A DNA stretch of 64,000 nt, from contig CAMAUX010000023.1 of NCBI GenBank assembly GCA_945861435.1, positions 1-64,000 on the forward strand. Direction: 5' to 3'. Below are positions 25,670 to 34,983 of the stretch, in pieces; position 1 is the stretch's first letter; every line of letters begins with the position of its first letter. This DNA is from Chthoniobacter flavus. GTDB lineage: Bacteria; Verrucomicrobiota; Verrucomicrobiia; Chthoniobacterales; Chthoniobacteraceae. Under the pieces are notes generated by a model. That model did not search any database and had not been told where the DNA came from. It worked only from the letters and a program-made list of their open reading frames with translations. The position numbers and the translations under genes are program-made.

Positions 25670-27070
25670 TCACAACCTCAGCTTCAAGCGCATCTCCACC
25701 AACTGCTCCCGGTAACCCAACTGCGAGTCACTGGACGCATTATGCCGCCCCTCCCATCCCGCCTCAGCCTCCGCACGCTCAGTGAAAATGTACCCCACTC
25801 CGGCCCGCACGCTCCAGAAACGCTCGCTGCGCCCACCACCTCCGTCCCCCCTCTCATAATTCCCATTCTCCAGCAACCCACCCAGACGCAGGCGCCAGCG
25901 CTCCCGCACCATCTTCTGCACAGTCCACTCCACTCCCACACGCGTCAGATTCTCCGCGGAATCAAAGCGCGATGTCTCCACCCTGCGATGCGCCCGCAAA
26001 CCCACATCCAGCCCCTCCCACGGACGCCACTGCACACCCAGCTCAAACACCGGATTCAAGCGCTCCTCCTGCGCCCCTCCAAAATCCCGCCACTCCAGCG
26101 CTCCCCTCAACTCCACATCCGTCTTCGCGCTCACAGAATACACACCGCGCGCCGCCAACTGCTCGTACACTTGGCTCCCGGTCCCCTCCAGATTCACCAC
26201 CCCAAGCGCCCCTCCCACACCCACCCGCACTCTCTCGCTCCACCCGTGCATCGCAAAAACCGACACACGTCCCTCCCGCAGCGACACCCCCAACTCCCGC
26301 CGCTCGTCCAACCCAAAAAGCTCCAGCTCCAAACTGGTTTTCCCCGTCAGCAAAAACTCCGCCCCACAAGTCCCGCCAAGACTCTCCCTCCGCACCCGCT
26401 GCCCGGAGGAAGCAATCCGCGTCGCCACGTCCGTGCTCCGCTCCCCGCGCGACTCGAAACGCACCTCACCAAACCCACGCACTCTCCCGCCCTCCCACTG
26501 CGCACGCGCACGCGCGTCGTGATCCACAGAGTCCTGAGTGTCGAATCGCGCAAAGTTCACAAACGCCATACCGTAGTCGAATAACCATCCCGTCCCCGTC
26601 CCCTGCCGCAAATATCCATTCTCCAGCATGCCCGCACCCCTCTCCCAATCGCCCCCTGCCGCACTGAATCCCGGGACAGCAGTAAACACAAAGTCTGCAC
26701 TGCGCTCCACCGGTTGCAGGAACACGTTGTCATCGTAGAGCACGCTCAACTCCAAATGCGGCGTCAGTGTCCACCACCGGCTGCCCACCCCAGTCCCCGG
26801 CTCCCCCTCCGGATTCCACCCCCCCACACCACCCCCAAATTCCTCCTCACCAAGCCCTGCCTCCACCCGCAGCTCCTCCCCGAGCGGACGCAACCACCCA
26901 TCCAACCCATCTCCGCGAATCACCCCGCGACCACGCACAGACGTGCTCCCTCCCCCCGGGCCAGATTCCAAATCTCCCGCTTCCTCCTCAACCGCACGCG
27001 CCCATCGGCAACCAAGCAGCAACAGCCACGCAGCTCTCACCAATACCGCCTCGCGAAGGATCCGCCACAT
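25670..27070 (-). CDS. Outer-membrane beta-barrel protein of the exopolysaccharide locus
   Basis: ATG 27070 gives MWRILREAVLVRAAWLLLLGCRWARA, a signal peptide, and a 466-residue protein. After a variable region, LTPHLELSVLYDDNVF is the first strand typical of barrel porins from exopolysaccharide/exosortase loci. Alternating amphipathic strands then run to the end, which is Leu-Arg-Leu rather than the usual terminal Phe or Trp. It may form the outer-membrane export pore or a secretion partner for the Wza-like protein. The first gene of the cluster, it starts 151 bp downstream of the plsC-like gene. Confidence 0.75.
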   Translation of the reverse strand: MWRILREAVLVRAAWLLLLGCRWARAVEEEAGDLESGPGGGSTSVRGRGVIRGDGLDGWLRPLGEELRVEAGLGEEEFGGGVGGWNPEGEPGTGVGSRWWTLTPHLELSVLYDDNVFLQPVERSADFVFTAVPGFSAAGGDWERGAGMLENGYLRQGTGTGWLFDYGMAFVNFARFDTQDSVDHDARARAQWEGGRVRGFGEVRFESRGERSTDVATRIASSGQRVRRESLGGTCGAEFLLTGKTSLELELFGLDERRELGVSLREGRVSVFAMHGWSERVRVGVGGALGVVNLEGTGSQVYEQLAARGVYSVSAKTDVELRGALEWRDFGGAQEERLNPVFELGVQWRPWEGLDVGLRAHRRVETSRFDSAENLTRVGVEWTVQKMVRERWRLRLGGLLENGNYERGDGGGGRSERFWSVRAGVGYIFTERAEAEAGWEGRHNASSDSQLGYREQLVEMRLKLRL

Positions 27071-27221
27071 ACCCCGTGGCCGCGCATCCTCGGACCACGC
27101 CCTCGCACTGCGCAAGCAGCCAGCAGACCCCGAGCACCCACTCGGCACCACCTCCCAGACTCACCCACGCAATCGCACAGCCCCCGAACAACGCCCCACA
27201 AACCACCGCAACCTCACCCAC

Positions 27222-27845
27222 CTAGACGCCTTCCATCTCAATCGCACCAATACGCTCCATCACCCGATCACTCAGGTGCTGGTAGAGCTCCCGACCCTCG
27301 CGCCCCTCAAAATCCCCCTCCCCAAAATACATCGGCTCACCCACCACCAGCGTGACAGGAGTGAAGAGCCGCGGAATGCCCCCCTTCGGAAAAGCTCGGT
27401 GCGCACCAAAGATCCGCATCGGCACCACCGGAGCCCGCGTCTTGGCGATCACCATCCCGAGCCCGGGCTGGGCCGCCCGCAAACACCCGTCGACCGAACG
27501 CGTGCCCTCGGGAAAAATCACCGTCGCCTCACCCGCTTTCACCAACCGGATCACCGTCTTCAGCGCACTCATGTCCGCGCGCACCTGATCGACCGGGATC
27601 ACATTGAGATGCGGCAGCAACCTCCCCAGCACCGGAATATTCAGCAACGTGCGCCGCGCAAGGTAGAAGATCTGCCGCTCACACGAAATCCCGGCCAGCG
27701 GTGGATCCAAAAAACTCTCGTGATTGGAAGCGAAGATCACCCCGCCGCTCTCGAGGATCCTCTCCGGGTGCACCACCCGGAAACCAAACAGCGTCCGCGC
27801 AACAAAGCGCGCAAGTCGGTAGTTCGTCTCGTAAATGGCGCCCAC
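27222..27845 (-). CDS. plsC: 1-acyl-sn-glycerol-3-phosphate acyltransferase
   Basis: 207 residues; makes phosphatidic acid from lysophosphatidate at the membrane. It has motif I NHESFLD (the NHx4D catalytic pair), motif II-like LPHLNVIPVDQ, motif III FPEGTRS, and a motif IV-like region near APVVPMRIFG. Length and layout are typical. It follows cmk by 18 bp, so it belongs to the cmk-aroA-tyrA unit rather than the polysaccharide cluster. Confidence 0.9.
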   Translation of the reverse strand: MGAIYETNYRLARFVARTLFGFRVVHPERILESGGVIFASNHESFLDPPLAGISCERQIFYLARRTLLNIPVLGRLLPHLNVIPVDQVRADMSALKTVIRLVKAGEATVIFPEGTRSVDGCLRAAQPGLGMVIAKTRAPVVPMRIFGAHRAFPKGGIPRLFTPVTLVVGEPMYFGEGDFEGREGRELYQHLSDRVMERIGAIEMEGV

Positions 27846-27863
27846 TGCAGACCTCCCAATTTC

Positions 27864-28529
27864 CTACTTCAAATCCAAACCCTGCGCCCGCAGACGCGCC
27901 ACGAGTTCCCCCACCACCTCCTCCACACTCATCAGCGAACTATCCACAACCTGCGCCCCCTCCGCCACCAACAGCGGCGACTCCGCCCGCGAACTATCCT
28001 GCCGATCCCTCGCTCCAATCGCATCCCTCAACCCCTGCCGCGCACGCCGCTGCGCACGAATCTCAGGCGACGCATCAATGTAGAACTTGTGAACCGTCTC
28101 GGGAAAAACCACCGACCCAATGTCCCGCCCCTCCATCACCACATCCCACTCTCTCGCATAGCAGCGCTGCAGATCCACAAGGAACCTGCGCACCTCCGGT
28201 ACCGCCGCCACATTGGACACATTCCCGTTCACCTCTTCGGAGGCAAGGTGCTCCGAGGGATCCACCCCACCCATCCGAATCGTAGACTCCCCCCCCTCCA
28301 CTCCGCACTCCATCCGCCCTTCGCCCTGGCAGTTCGCCAGCACCCTGCGCACCGCCTCCGCGTCCGCACTCGCAACGCCCTCCCTCAACACCTGCCACGT
28401 GAACGCCCGGTACATCGCCCCGGTGTTCACGTAAACAAACCCAATCCGACGCGCCAATGCACGCGCAACGCTGCTCTTCCCCGATGCAGCCGGACCGTCA
28501 ATCGCAATGACAACGTGCGCAGGCGACAT
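27864..28529 (-). CDS. cmk: Cytidylate kinase
   Basis: 221 residues; phosphorylates CMP and dCMP. P-loop IDGPAASGKSSVARALARR (residues 9-27), YVNTGAMYRAFT (substrate domain), VVMEGRDIGSVVFPE, and the C-terminal LID region IRAQRRARQGLRD and RDRQDSSRAESPL are all standard. It starts 4 nt after the aroA stop, the common aroA-cmk arrangement. Confidence 0.95.
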   Translation of the reverse strand: MSPAHVVIAIDGPAASGKSSVARALARRIGFVYVNTGAMYRAFTWQVLREGVASADAEAVRRVLANCQGEGRMECGVEGGESTIRMGGVDPSEHLASEEVNGNVSNVAAVPEVRRFLVDLQRCYAREWDVVMEGRDIGSVVFPETVHKFYIDASPEIRAQRRARQGLRDAIGARDRQDSSRAESPLLVAEGAQVVDSSLMSVEEVVGELVARLRAQGLDLK

Positions 28530-28533
28530 CGCT

Positions 28534-29862
28534 CTAGTGCAGATGCGTGATCACCGGCGTCTGCGGCGTCCGCGGACGCTTCAGCGCCAACTCCAACTCC
28601 TTGTCAAACCCCGGATACGATGTCGCAACGCACTCCGTCCCCGTAATCACCGTCTCCCCCTCCGCAAACAATCCCGCAATCGCAAACGCCATCGCAATGC
28701 GGTGATCCCCAAAACTCTCCAACACCGCCCCATGCAAAGGCGCGCCCCCGTTGATCTCCATGCCGTCCTCCGTCTCCACCACCTCCACGCCCATCGCACG
28801 CAGATTACCCGCAATCGCCGCAATGCGATCCGTCTCCTTCACCCGCAACTCCTTCGCATCCTTGATCACCGTGCGCCCCTGCGCCAGCGCCCCGGCCACC
28901 GCAAGCACCGGCAGCTCGTCAATCACATTGGGAATCTCACGCCCCCCGATCACCGTCCCCCGGAGGTTCGCTCCCGTGATCTCAATCGCGCCCATCGGCT
29001 CCGCACCATCGTTGCTGATCACCTCGCGCACATGCGCACCCATGCGCACCAGCACAGCCAGAATCCCCGTGCGCGTCGTGTTCAACCCCACGTCCTTCAC
29101 CAGCAACTTTGCCTCTGGATGCGCCCCAGCCGCCACCAACCAAAACGCCGCACTCGAAATATCCCCGGGCACCACAAAGTCCCGCGACTCCGGCGTCTGC
29201 ACCCCGTGGATGCTCACGCTCAAGTCCTTCTTCTTCGGATGCACCAGGAAATACTCCAGCATCCGCTCCGTATGATCCCGGCTCTGGAAGGGCTCCGTCA
29301 CCGTCGTCTTCCCATGCGCAAACAACCCAGCCAGAAGCACCGCGCTCTTCACCTGCGCACTCGCCACCGGCGACAAATACTGCAGCGGCTCCAACTTCCC
29401 ACCCTCAATCCTCAAGGGCGGCCGCCCATCCGCACCCTCCGCCACAATGCGCGCACCCATCTTCGCGAGCGGCTCCATCACCCGCCTCATCGGCCGCTTC
29501 GAAAGCGATGCATCCCCAGTCAACCGCGTGGTGAAGGGCTGCGCCGCCAAAATCCCCGACAGCAACCGCATCGTCGTCCCGGAATTCCCGCAGTCGATGT
29601 CCCCGGAAGGCGCCTTGAAATGCCCGCGCTCCCCATGCACCACCAAAGTCGTCTCATCCACCCTCTCAATCTCAATGCCCAGCGCCCTCATCGCTCCCAC
29701 CGTAGCAAGACAGTCCTCGCTCGGCAGAAATCCTCGGATCATGCACGGACCATTGCTCAACGCAGCCAGCATCACCGCCCGATGCGAAATGCTCTTGTCC
29801 CCGGGCACCGTGATCTCTGCTTGAATTGCCGCGGCTTTGCGAATCTTCCAGTCGGACATCAT
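28534..29862 (-). CDS. aroA: 3-phosphoshikimate 1-carboxyvinyltransferase (EPSP synthase)
   Basis: About 442 residues; the sixth step of the shikimate pathway, joining PEP to shikimate-3-phosphate. Motifs: VPGDKSISHRAVMLAAL, DIDCGNSGTTMRLLSGILA, TGDASLSKRPMRRVMEPL, VIDELPVLAVAGALAQG, KELRVKETDRIAA and GDHRIAMAFAIAGL. Two in-frame ATGs (29862 and 29859) open the gene. The first overlaps the tyrA stop (TAATG), indicating translational coupling with tyrA. Confidence 0.96.
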   Translation of the reverse strand: MMSDWKIRKAAAIQAEITVPGDKSISHRAVMLAALSNGPCMIRGFLPSEDCLATVGAMRALGIEIERVDETTLVVHGERGHFKAPSGDIDCGNSGTTMRLLSGILAAQPFTTRLTGDASLSKRPMRRVMEPLAKMGARIVAEGADGRPPLRIEGGKLEPLQYLSPVASAQVKSAVLLAGLFAHGKTTVTEPFQSRDHTERMLEYFLVHPKKKDLSVSIHGVQTPESRDFVVPGDISSAAFWLVAAGAHPEAKLLVKDVGLNTTRTGILAVLVRMGAHVREVISNDGAEPMGAIEITGANLRGTVIGGREIPNVIDELPVLAVAGALAQGRTVIKDAKELRVKETDRIAAIAGNLRAMGVEVVETEDGMEINGGAPLHGAVLESFGDHRIAMAFAIAGLFAEGETVITGTECVATSYPGFDKELELALKRPRTPQTPVITHLH

Positions 29863-30716
29863 TAAGGGAGCCGCAGCCGATCACGCTCGGCTTTGGCAAG
29901 GGTTAGAAATTGTTCCATCGAAGGGGTGGGCGAATCAGGGCCAAGGAGTTTGATGATTTCACGGAGCTTTTCAACCATTGCCTCAGCCGATTCACGCACC
30001 GCCTCCCGATTCGCCCCCAAAATCCCCGCCCACATCCCCGGCGCACCCCCTGCCACACGCGTCGTATCCCGGAAACCCGGCCCGCACAACTCCAACGCCC
30101 CAGGGTCATTCTCAGACACCGTGCGCACCAGCACCGCCGCAAGCAGATGCGGAAAGTGACTGATCCACGCAACCGCCCTGTCGTGCTCCTGCGCCCCCAT
30201 CCGGTGCACCCGGCATCCCAACAGCTCCCAGAACGCCCCAGCCTCCGCCACCGTCGCCTCCTCACACCCCACACCAGGCGTGACAATGCACGCCGCCCCT
30301 TCAAAAAGCCCCGCCTTCGCAGCCCTCATCCCCGTCTGCTCAGACCCCGCCATCGGATGACTCCCCACAAAGCGCGCACGCCCCGCAAAACACGGGTCGA
30401 GCGCCGCATGCACCGCCCCCTTCACACTTCCCACATCGGTAACCAGCGTGTGACGCCCCACCAGCGGCACCATCTCCCTGCCCAACTCACCCATCGAATC
30501 CACCGGCGTGCACAGCACCACCACATCAGCCCCCCTCACCACCGCCCCTAGCTCCACCGACGCCATGTCGCAAAACCCTCCCTCCAACGCCTCCTTCACC
30601 GACTCCTGCCGCCTCGCCCAAATCGCCACCTGCGCATCCGAACGCTTACGCAAACCAAGCGCAATGGATCCACCGAGCAATCCCGGACCGATCACGGCCA
30701 CCTTCTTCATGGGCAA
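29862..30716 (-). CDS. tyrA: Prephenate dehydrogenase
   Basis: 284 residues. VAVIGPGLLGGSIALGLRKR is the NAD(P)-binding site. TDVGSVKG and FVGSHPMAGSEQTGMRAA carry the conserved catalytic His, and the helical domain includes AVAWISHFPHLLAAVLV and FRDTTRVAGGAPGMW. It converts prephenate to 4-hydroxyphenylpyruvate for tyrosine synthesis. It stands before aroA, as in many bacterial shikimate operons, whereas pheA lies 15 kb away on the other strand. Confidence 0.93.
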   Translation of the reverse strand: MPMKKVAVIGPGLLGGSIALGLRKRSDAQVAIWARRQESVKEALEGGFCDMASVELGAVVRGADVVVLCTPVDSMGELGREMVPLVGRHTLVTDVGSVKGAVHAALDPCFAGRARFVGSHPMAGSEQTGMRAAKAGLFEGAACIVTPGVGCEEATVAEAGAFWELLGCRVHRMGAQEHDRAVAWISHFPHLLAAVLVRTVSENDPGALELCGPGFRDTTRVAGGAPGMWAGILGANREAVRESAEAMVEKLREIIKLLGPDSPTPSMEQFLTLAKAERDRLRLP

Positions 30717-30798
30717 AGCCCCCGCGCCCCCCCCTCGGCCGCCCTCTCCTCAAGCCGACGAGCGCACATCCCGCGAAAGGCGAAAAGCGCCTTCACGC

Positions 30799-31158
30799 TC
30801 ACGGCACCAGAAAAATCCTCTTCGTCCAAGGATCCAGCGCCTCGGACCCAGGGGGAAAACCACGCACATCAATGTACCCAGCTGCCGGAGCGTAAGGACT
30901 CGTCACAATCCCGGGCTTGCCGGGCACCGGAACCCCGTACTTGTAATCCCCCACCCGCGAGGGCGCCACCGGCGGCGGCGGCGGCGCCTCCACCTCAGGC
31001 GGCACCTCCGCAGGCGGTTGCTCGACCACCTCCGTCGCCTGCGAACCAGAAACCTGGGCGGATACCGGTTGGGACCTCAAGGGAAGCCGGAACGTCTCGC
31101 AACCCGCTAAAGAAACAACGGCAAGCACGAGTGGCAACTGGGCTGGGAAACGCTTCAT
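30799..31158 (-). CDS. Small proline-rich lipoprotein
   Basis: From ATG 31158 (AAGGAG site about 12 nt upstream) the protein has 119 residues. The signal peptide FPAQLPLVLAVVSLAGC ends in a lipobox LAGC, so the Cys should be lipidated. A proline-rich spacer (VPPEVEAPPPPPVAPSR) is followed by a conserved-looking core GKPGIVTSPYAPAAGYIDVRGFPPGSEALDPWT. The function is unknown; the PVC-type layout suggests an envelope protein. It follows the alpha/beta-hydrolase-like gene by 46 bp and precedes tyrA by 82 bp. Confidence 0.7.
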   Translation of the reverse strand: MKRFPAQLPLVLAVVSLAGCETFRLPLRSQPVSAQVSGSQATEVVEQPPAEVPPEVEAPPPPPVAPSRVGDYKYGVPVPGKPGIVTSPYAPAAGYIDVRGFPPGSEALDPWTKRIFLVP

Positions 31159-31204
31159 AGGCACGGCCGACTCCTTACCCCAGCCCACCCTCCCGTGACA
31201 ACGT

Positions 31205-32122
31205 TTATCCCGTCATCCTCCGGAGCGCATCCAACCCATCCGCCACCGCAGACGCCATCTTCTCCGGCGTCTCCAACGCCGCCAGCAAAGCACCGCTCTC
31301 CAAAACCTGCACCCGATTGCGCAGCTTCAGGGCGGCCTCACCGAAATCAAAAGCAAGCCGCCCCCCGAGCCAACTCAACACCGCATGCTCCGCCCCGGGT
31401 TGCTGCGCGCATGTCGCAAACACCTGCAGATCCACATCGCTCACCTTCTCAGGCTGCGAAAACGCCTCCTCGCGCAACCACTGCACGATCGTCTTCCTCG
31501 TCGAAAGATGGTTCCGGTACAAAAACCGCCCCAGAAGCGCCTGCCGATAAATGACCTTCGTCATCGCCGAAATCGGCTGCAGCCCAAACTCGCCACCCCC
31601 GTTGGGCCGGTAAAACACCATCCCCCCCACCAACTCCGGATGCGCCACCGCCAATGCCGCGCAAAAACCCGCCCCCAATCCGCTCGCCACAAACACCGCA
31701 GGCCCCGTGGCATCCCCACGCGTCACCGCGCGCACAAAGTCCGCCAACTGCCCCACGTAATCCGCCGCAGTAAAACGACGCGCCGGCCGCGCAGACTCCC
31801 CAAACCCCACAAGATCCAGCGCAATCACCCGGTGATCCCTCACGAACGCAGGACAGACTTTAGACCACTCGTAGGACGAACCTCCGCAGCAGATGTCATG
31901 CACGAAGATCAGCGGCTGACCGCTCCCCGCCTCGTGGTACACCGTCTCCCCCAACGCCGTATTCACCACCTTCGTGGAAAACACCGCCGGCGAAATACTG
32001 TCGGGCACCCGCAGCTTCGTCGCCGATCGCACAAAAAACTTCAACGCCACCACCGCCAGCCCCGCAAACCCAGCCCCCACCCCAAGCGTCCAAGCCTGCT
32101 TGCCCAGAAGTTTCTTTCGCAT
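31205..32122 (-). CDS. Membrane-anchored alpha/beta-hydrolase-fold protein lacking catalytic Ser and His
   Basis: ATG 32122 has a GGGAG site 8 nt upstream, giving 305 residues. An N-terminal hydrophobic helix (about residues 11-30) is an anchor or uncleaved signal. The fold is clear: GSGQPLIFVHDICCGGSSYEW, VIALDLVGFGESARPARRFTAADYVGQLADFV, and the strand-turn-helix VFVASGLGAGFCAALAVAHPELV. At the nucleophile elbow the usual G-x-S-x-G reads A-S-G-L-G, with Gly148 at the Ser position. The region that normally holds the catalytic His (GH..HLE) reads GALLAALE. It is probably a non-hydrolytic relative, or uses other residues. Confidence 0.78.
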   Translation of the reverse strand: MRKKLLGKQAWTLGVGAGFAGLAVVALKFFVRSATKLRVPDSISPAVFSTKVVNTALGETVYHEAGSGQPLIFVHDICCGGSSYEWSKVCPAFVRDHRVIALDLVGFGESARPARRFTAADYVGQLADFVRAVTRGDATGPAVFVASGLGAGFCAALAVAHPELVGGMVFYRPNGGGEFGLQPISAMTKVIYRQALLGRFLYRNHLSTRKTIVQWLREEAFSQPEKVSDVDLQVFATCAQQPGAEHAVLSWLGGRLAFDFGEAALKLRNRVQVLESGALLAALETPEKMASAVADGLDALRRMTG

Positions 32123-32181
32123 GAGCCGATCTCCCAATTCCCCGCCGGTTCAACGCCTCAAATCCACCAGTGACGCCCCCG

Positions 32182-33216
32182 CTAAAAACGCAGCTGCACC
32201 ACCCCACTCCCGCGCACAATGCGCCCAATCCGACGGGCCTTCGTACGCCGGATCACAGCCGCGGCATCCTTCTCGGAAACCACCAGCACCATCCCCACAC
32301 CCATATTGAAAACCTGATACATCTCCGCCCGATCCACAAAGCCCCCCTCCTGAATGTGCCGGAACATCGCCGGCACCTTCCAAGAGCCCGTGTCGATCTC
32401 CGCATCGCAATCCTTCGGAAGCACCCTTGGCAGGTTGTCCACCAAACCACCCCCGGTGATATGCGCAAGCCCCTTCAACACCCCATGCGGCATCCCACCG
32501 ACCAGCGGCTGGTAGTTGCGGTGCACTCTCAAAAGCTCCTCCCCCACCGTCTTCGCAAGCCCAGAAAGCCGCGAAGCCGGAGTCAACCGCATCTGTTCAA
32601 AAAGCACATGCCGCGCAAGGGAATACCCGTTCGTGTGCAGCCCGTTGGATGCCAACCCCAGCACCACATCCCCCACGCGAATCTTGGACCCATCGATCAT
32701 CTTCGGCCGGTCCACCACCCCCACAATCGTCCCACAAAGATCGTACTCCCCCGGATGATACATCCCAGGCATCTGCGCCGTCTCCCCACCCACCAGCGCG
32801 CATCCCGCCTGTTTGCACGCCTTAGCAAACCCCTTGAGCAACTGCTGGAACACCGGCGGCTCCAACTTCTCCGCCCCTATGTAGTCCAAAAAGAAAAGCG
32901 GCCGCGCACCCAGCACCGCGATGTCATTCACACAATGATTCACCAAATCCTGCCCCATCGTGTCATGACGGTTCAGCGCAAACGCCAGCTTCAGCTTCGT
33001 TCCCACCCCATCCACACTCGACACCAACACCGGGTCCTTCATCCCCTTGAAGTTCGGACGAAACAAACCGCCAAATCCGCCGATCTTCCCGAGCACTTCC
33101 GGCCCGTGCGTACCCTGAACCATCCGATGGATGCCACTCTTCACGCGGTTGCCAAGGTCCACGTCGACCCCCGCACGCGCGTACGCTTTCGGGGCTTTTT
33201 TAAGCTGAGATGCCAT
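32182..33216 (-). CDS. purM: Phosphoribosylformylglycinamidine cyclo-ligase (AIR synthetase)
   Basis: 344 residues, standard length, fifth step of purine synthesis. Features: YARAGVDVDLGNRVKSGIH, LVSSVDGVGTKLKLAF (ATP site), GQDLVNHCVNDIAVLGARPLFFLDYI, LVGGETAQMPGMY, ASNGLHTNGYSLAR and AHITGGGLVDNLPRVLP. It follows purF by 100 bp on the same strand; purB is elsewhere in the window. Confidence 0.96.
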   Translation of the reverse strand: MASQLKKAPKAYARAGVDVDLGNRVKSGIHRMVQGTHGPEVLGKIGGFGGLFRPNFKGMKDPVLVSSVDGVGTKLKLAFALNRHDTMGQDLVNHCVNDIAVLGARPLFFLDYIGAEKLEPPVFQQLLKGFAKACKQAGCALVGGETAQMPGMYHPGEYDLCGTIVGVVDRPKMIDGSKIRVGDVVLGLASNGLHTNGYSLARHVLFEQMRLTPASRLSGLAKTVGEELLRVHRNYQPLVGGMPHGVLKGLAHITGGGLVDNLPRVLPKDCDAEIDTGSWKVPAMFRHIQEGGFVDRAEMYQVFNMGVGMVLVVSEKDAAAVIRRTKARRIGRIVRGSGVVQLRF

Positions 33217-33316
33217 ATGCTATTGAGCAGTTGATTGTGAAAAAGTAACCCGCCCCCATGGGCTCATGATGCCTTAACTATGCGCTTAATATGCACTAAA
33301 AGCACCGCGCGGGGCT

Positions 33317-34765
33317 CTACTGAAATAAATCCGGCTGCCCGGCCGCAGGCGCCAGAAGACTCACCCTCTGCCGACGACGTTCCATAATGAACTTGTCCAG
33401 CTTCGGATCCACCGGCACCGGATATTCCCCGTTGAAACACGCAAGACAGAACGCATTCTCCGGCTGCCCCGTCGCACGCACCATGCTCGCCGTATCCAGA
33501 TAACCAATCGAATCCGCCCCAAGATAATCCCGGATCTGATCCAGCGTGCACTGATTTGCCAAAAGCTTCTCGGGATCCGGAAAGTCGATTCCGTAATGAC
33601 ACGCAAACCGGTGCGGCGGACACGAAATGCGCATGTGCACCTCCTTCGCCCCCGCCTCACGCAAATTCACCACGCGCGCGCGCGCCGTCGTCCCACGCAC
33701 AATCGAGTCGTCCACCACCACCACCCGTTTCCCTGCCACCGCCTCCTTGATGAGGTTCAACTTCACCCTCACGTTGAAGTCCCGGATCAGCTGCGTCGGC
33801 TGCAGAAACGTGCGCCCAATGTAATGATTGCGCACAAAGGCGTGGTGATACGGAATCCCCAACTCCTCCGCAAATCCAAACGCCGCGTAATTCCCAGAGT
33901 CCGGCACCGGCACCACAATATCCGCCTCCACCGGATGCAACCGCGCCAGCTCACGCCCCATCTCCGTGCGCACCCGCGCCACGTTCACACTCCCAAAAAT
34001 CGAGTCCGGCCGCGCAAAATACACATACTCAAACACGCAGAACGCACGCTTCTCCTCCCGGAACGGAAACTCCGAGCGAATCCCCGTCTCGTCGATAATC
34101 ACCACCTCGCCCGGCTCAATCTCCCTCACAAACTCCGCATGAATCAGGTCAAACGCGCAGGTCTCGCTCGAAAGCACATACGCTCCATCCAGCCTGCCCA
34201 GCGCCAGCGGCCGGAAACCAAAGGGATCCCGCACCCCGATGATCTCACGCTCGCTCATCATCACCAGCGAGAATGCCCCCTGGATCCGGCACAGCGCTGA
34301 AAGCACACCCTCCGCCTTCTCCGGCTGCGAGAGCAGATGCAGGATGATCTCACTGTCCACCGTCGTCTGAAAAATCGACCCCCGTTGCTCCAACTCATCC
34401 CTCAACACCCCGGCGTTCACCAAATTTCCGTTGTGCCCAATCGCAAGCTGCCCACGCGCACAATCCACCATCAACGGCTGCGCGTTCTTCAGGTTGCTTG
34501 AACCCGTCGTCGAATACCGCACGTGTCCGATCGCCCGCGTCCCCTTGATCCGCTCCAAATCCGCATGCGAAAACACCTGCGATACCAGCCCCATATCCAC
34601 ATGCCTGTTAAACTGACTGTTCGGCCCATCGGCAGTCACGATCCCCGCACTCTCCTGCCCGCGATGCTGCAGGGCAAACAGTCCGTAGTACGTCAGGACG
34701 GCGGCGTTGGGATGTCCAAAAACGGCGAAAACGCCGCACTCGTGGGTCGGTTTATGGTGCTTCAC
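33317..34765 (-). CDS. purF: Amidophosphoribosyltransferase
   Basis: 482 residues from GTG 34765; the first committed step of purine synthesis. A nine-residue propeptide precedes Cys10 in HECGVFAVFG, the glutaminase nucleophile. The PRTase signature is RVVVVDDSIVRGTTAR. Cysteines in KRAFCVFEY, ISCPPHRFAC and NAFCLACFNGE match the four ligands of the [4Fe-4S] cluster in the Bacillus-type enzyme, so the protein is probably oxygen-sensitive and processed at its N-terminus. It diverges from dnaX across 218 bp. Confidence 0.95.
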   Translation of the reverse strand: MKHHKPTHECGVFAVFGHPNAAVLTYYGLFALQHRGQESAGIVTADGPNSQFNRHVDMGLVSQVFSHADLERIKGTRAIGHVRYSTTGSSNLKNAQPLMVDCARGQLAIGHNGNLVNAGVLRDELEQRGSIFQTTVDSEIILHLLSQPEKAEGVLSALCRIQGAFSLVMMSEREIIGVRDPFGFRPLALGRLDGAYVLSSETCAFDLIHAEFVREIEPGEVVIIDETGIRSEFPFREEKRAFCVFEYVYFARPDSIFGSVNVARVRTEMGRELARLHPVEADIVVPVPDSGNYAAFGFAEELGIPYHHAFVRNHYIGRTFLQPTQLIRDFNVRVKLNLIKEAVAGKRVVVVDDSIVRGTTARARVVNLREAGAKEVHMRISCPPHRFACHYGIDFPDPEKLLANQCTLDQIRDYLGADSIGYLDTASMVRATGQPENAFCLACFNGEYPVPVDPKLDKFIMERRRQRVSLLAPAAGQPDLFQ

Positions 34766-34983
34766 TCGGGGCGGGCCCGGAGACTAGCCCACGCCTGCCT
34801 TCGGTCAAGCGGAGTCCTAATGAAACCCGCTTTTTACAAAACCCACCCAGCCCCACCTCTCACCGTCCGCCTCCAAAACCTGCTCCGCGGCCCAACCCAG
34901 CCACTCATCCACCTCCAACCCAACCCCACCAAACCCTGAGAGATTTTGTTGGCCCAGTGCCCACGCTTCATTAGGTTGCCCCC
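34766..34983. promoter_or_regulatory. Divergent region between purF and dnaX
   Basis: A 218-bp region that must carry the purF (minus) and dnaX (plus) promoters. No purine riboswitch or clear operator was recognised. Confidence 0.4.

Noticed and set aside
26988-27221. Possible 77-residue hydrophobic protein starting GTG right after the plsC-like stop
   Set aside because: It overlaps the signal peptide of the barrel gene by 83 nt, has no recognisable family, and its composition (Gly/Ala/Cys/Trp) is what a shadow frame in GC-rich DNA gives.
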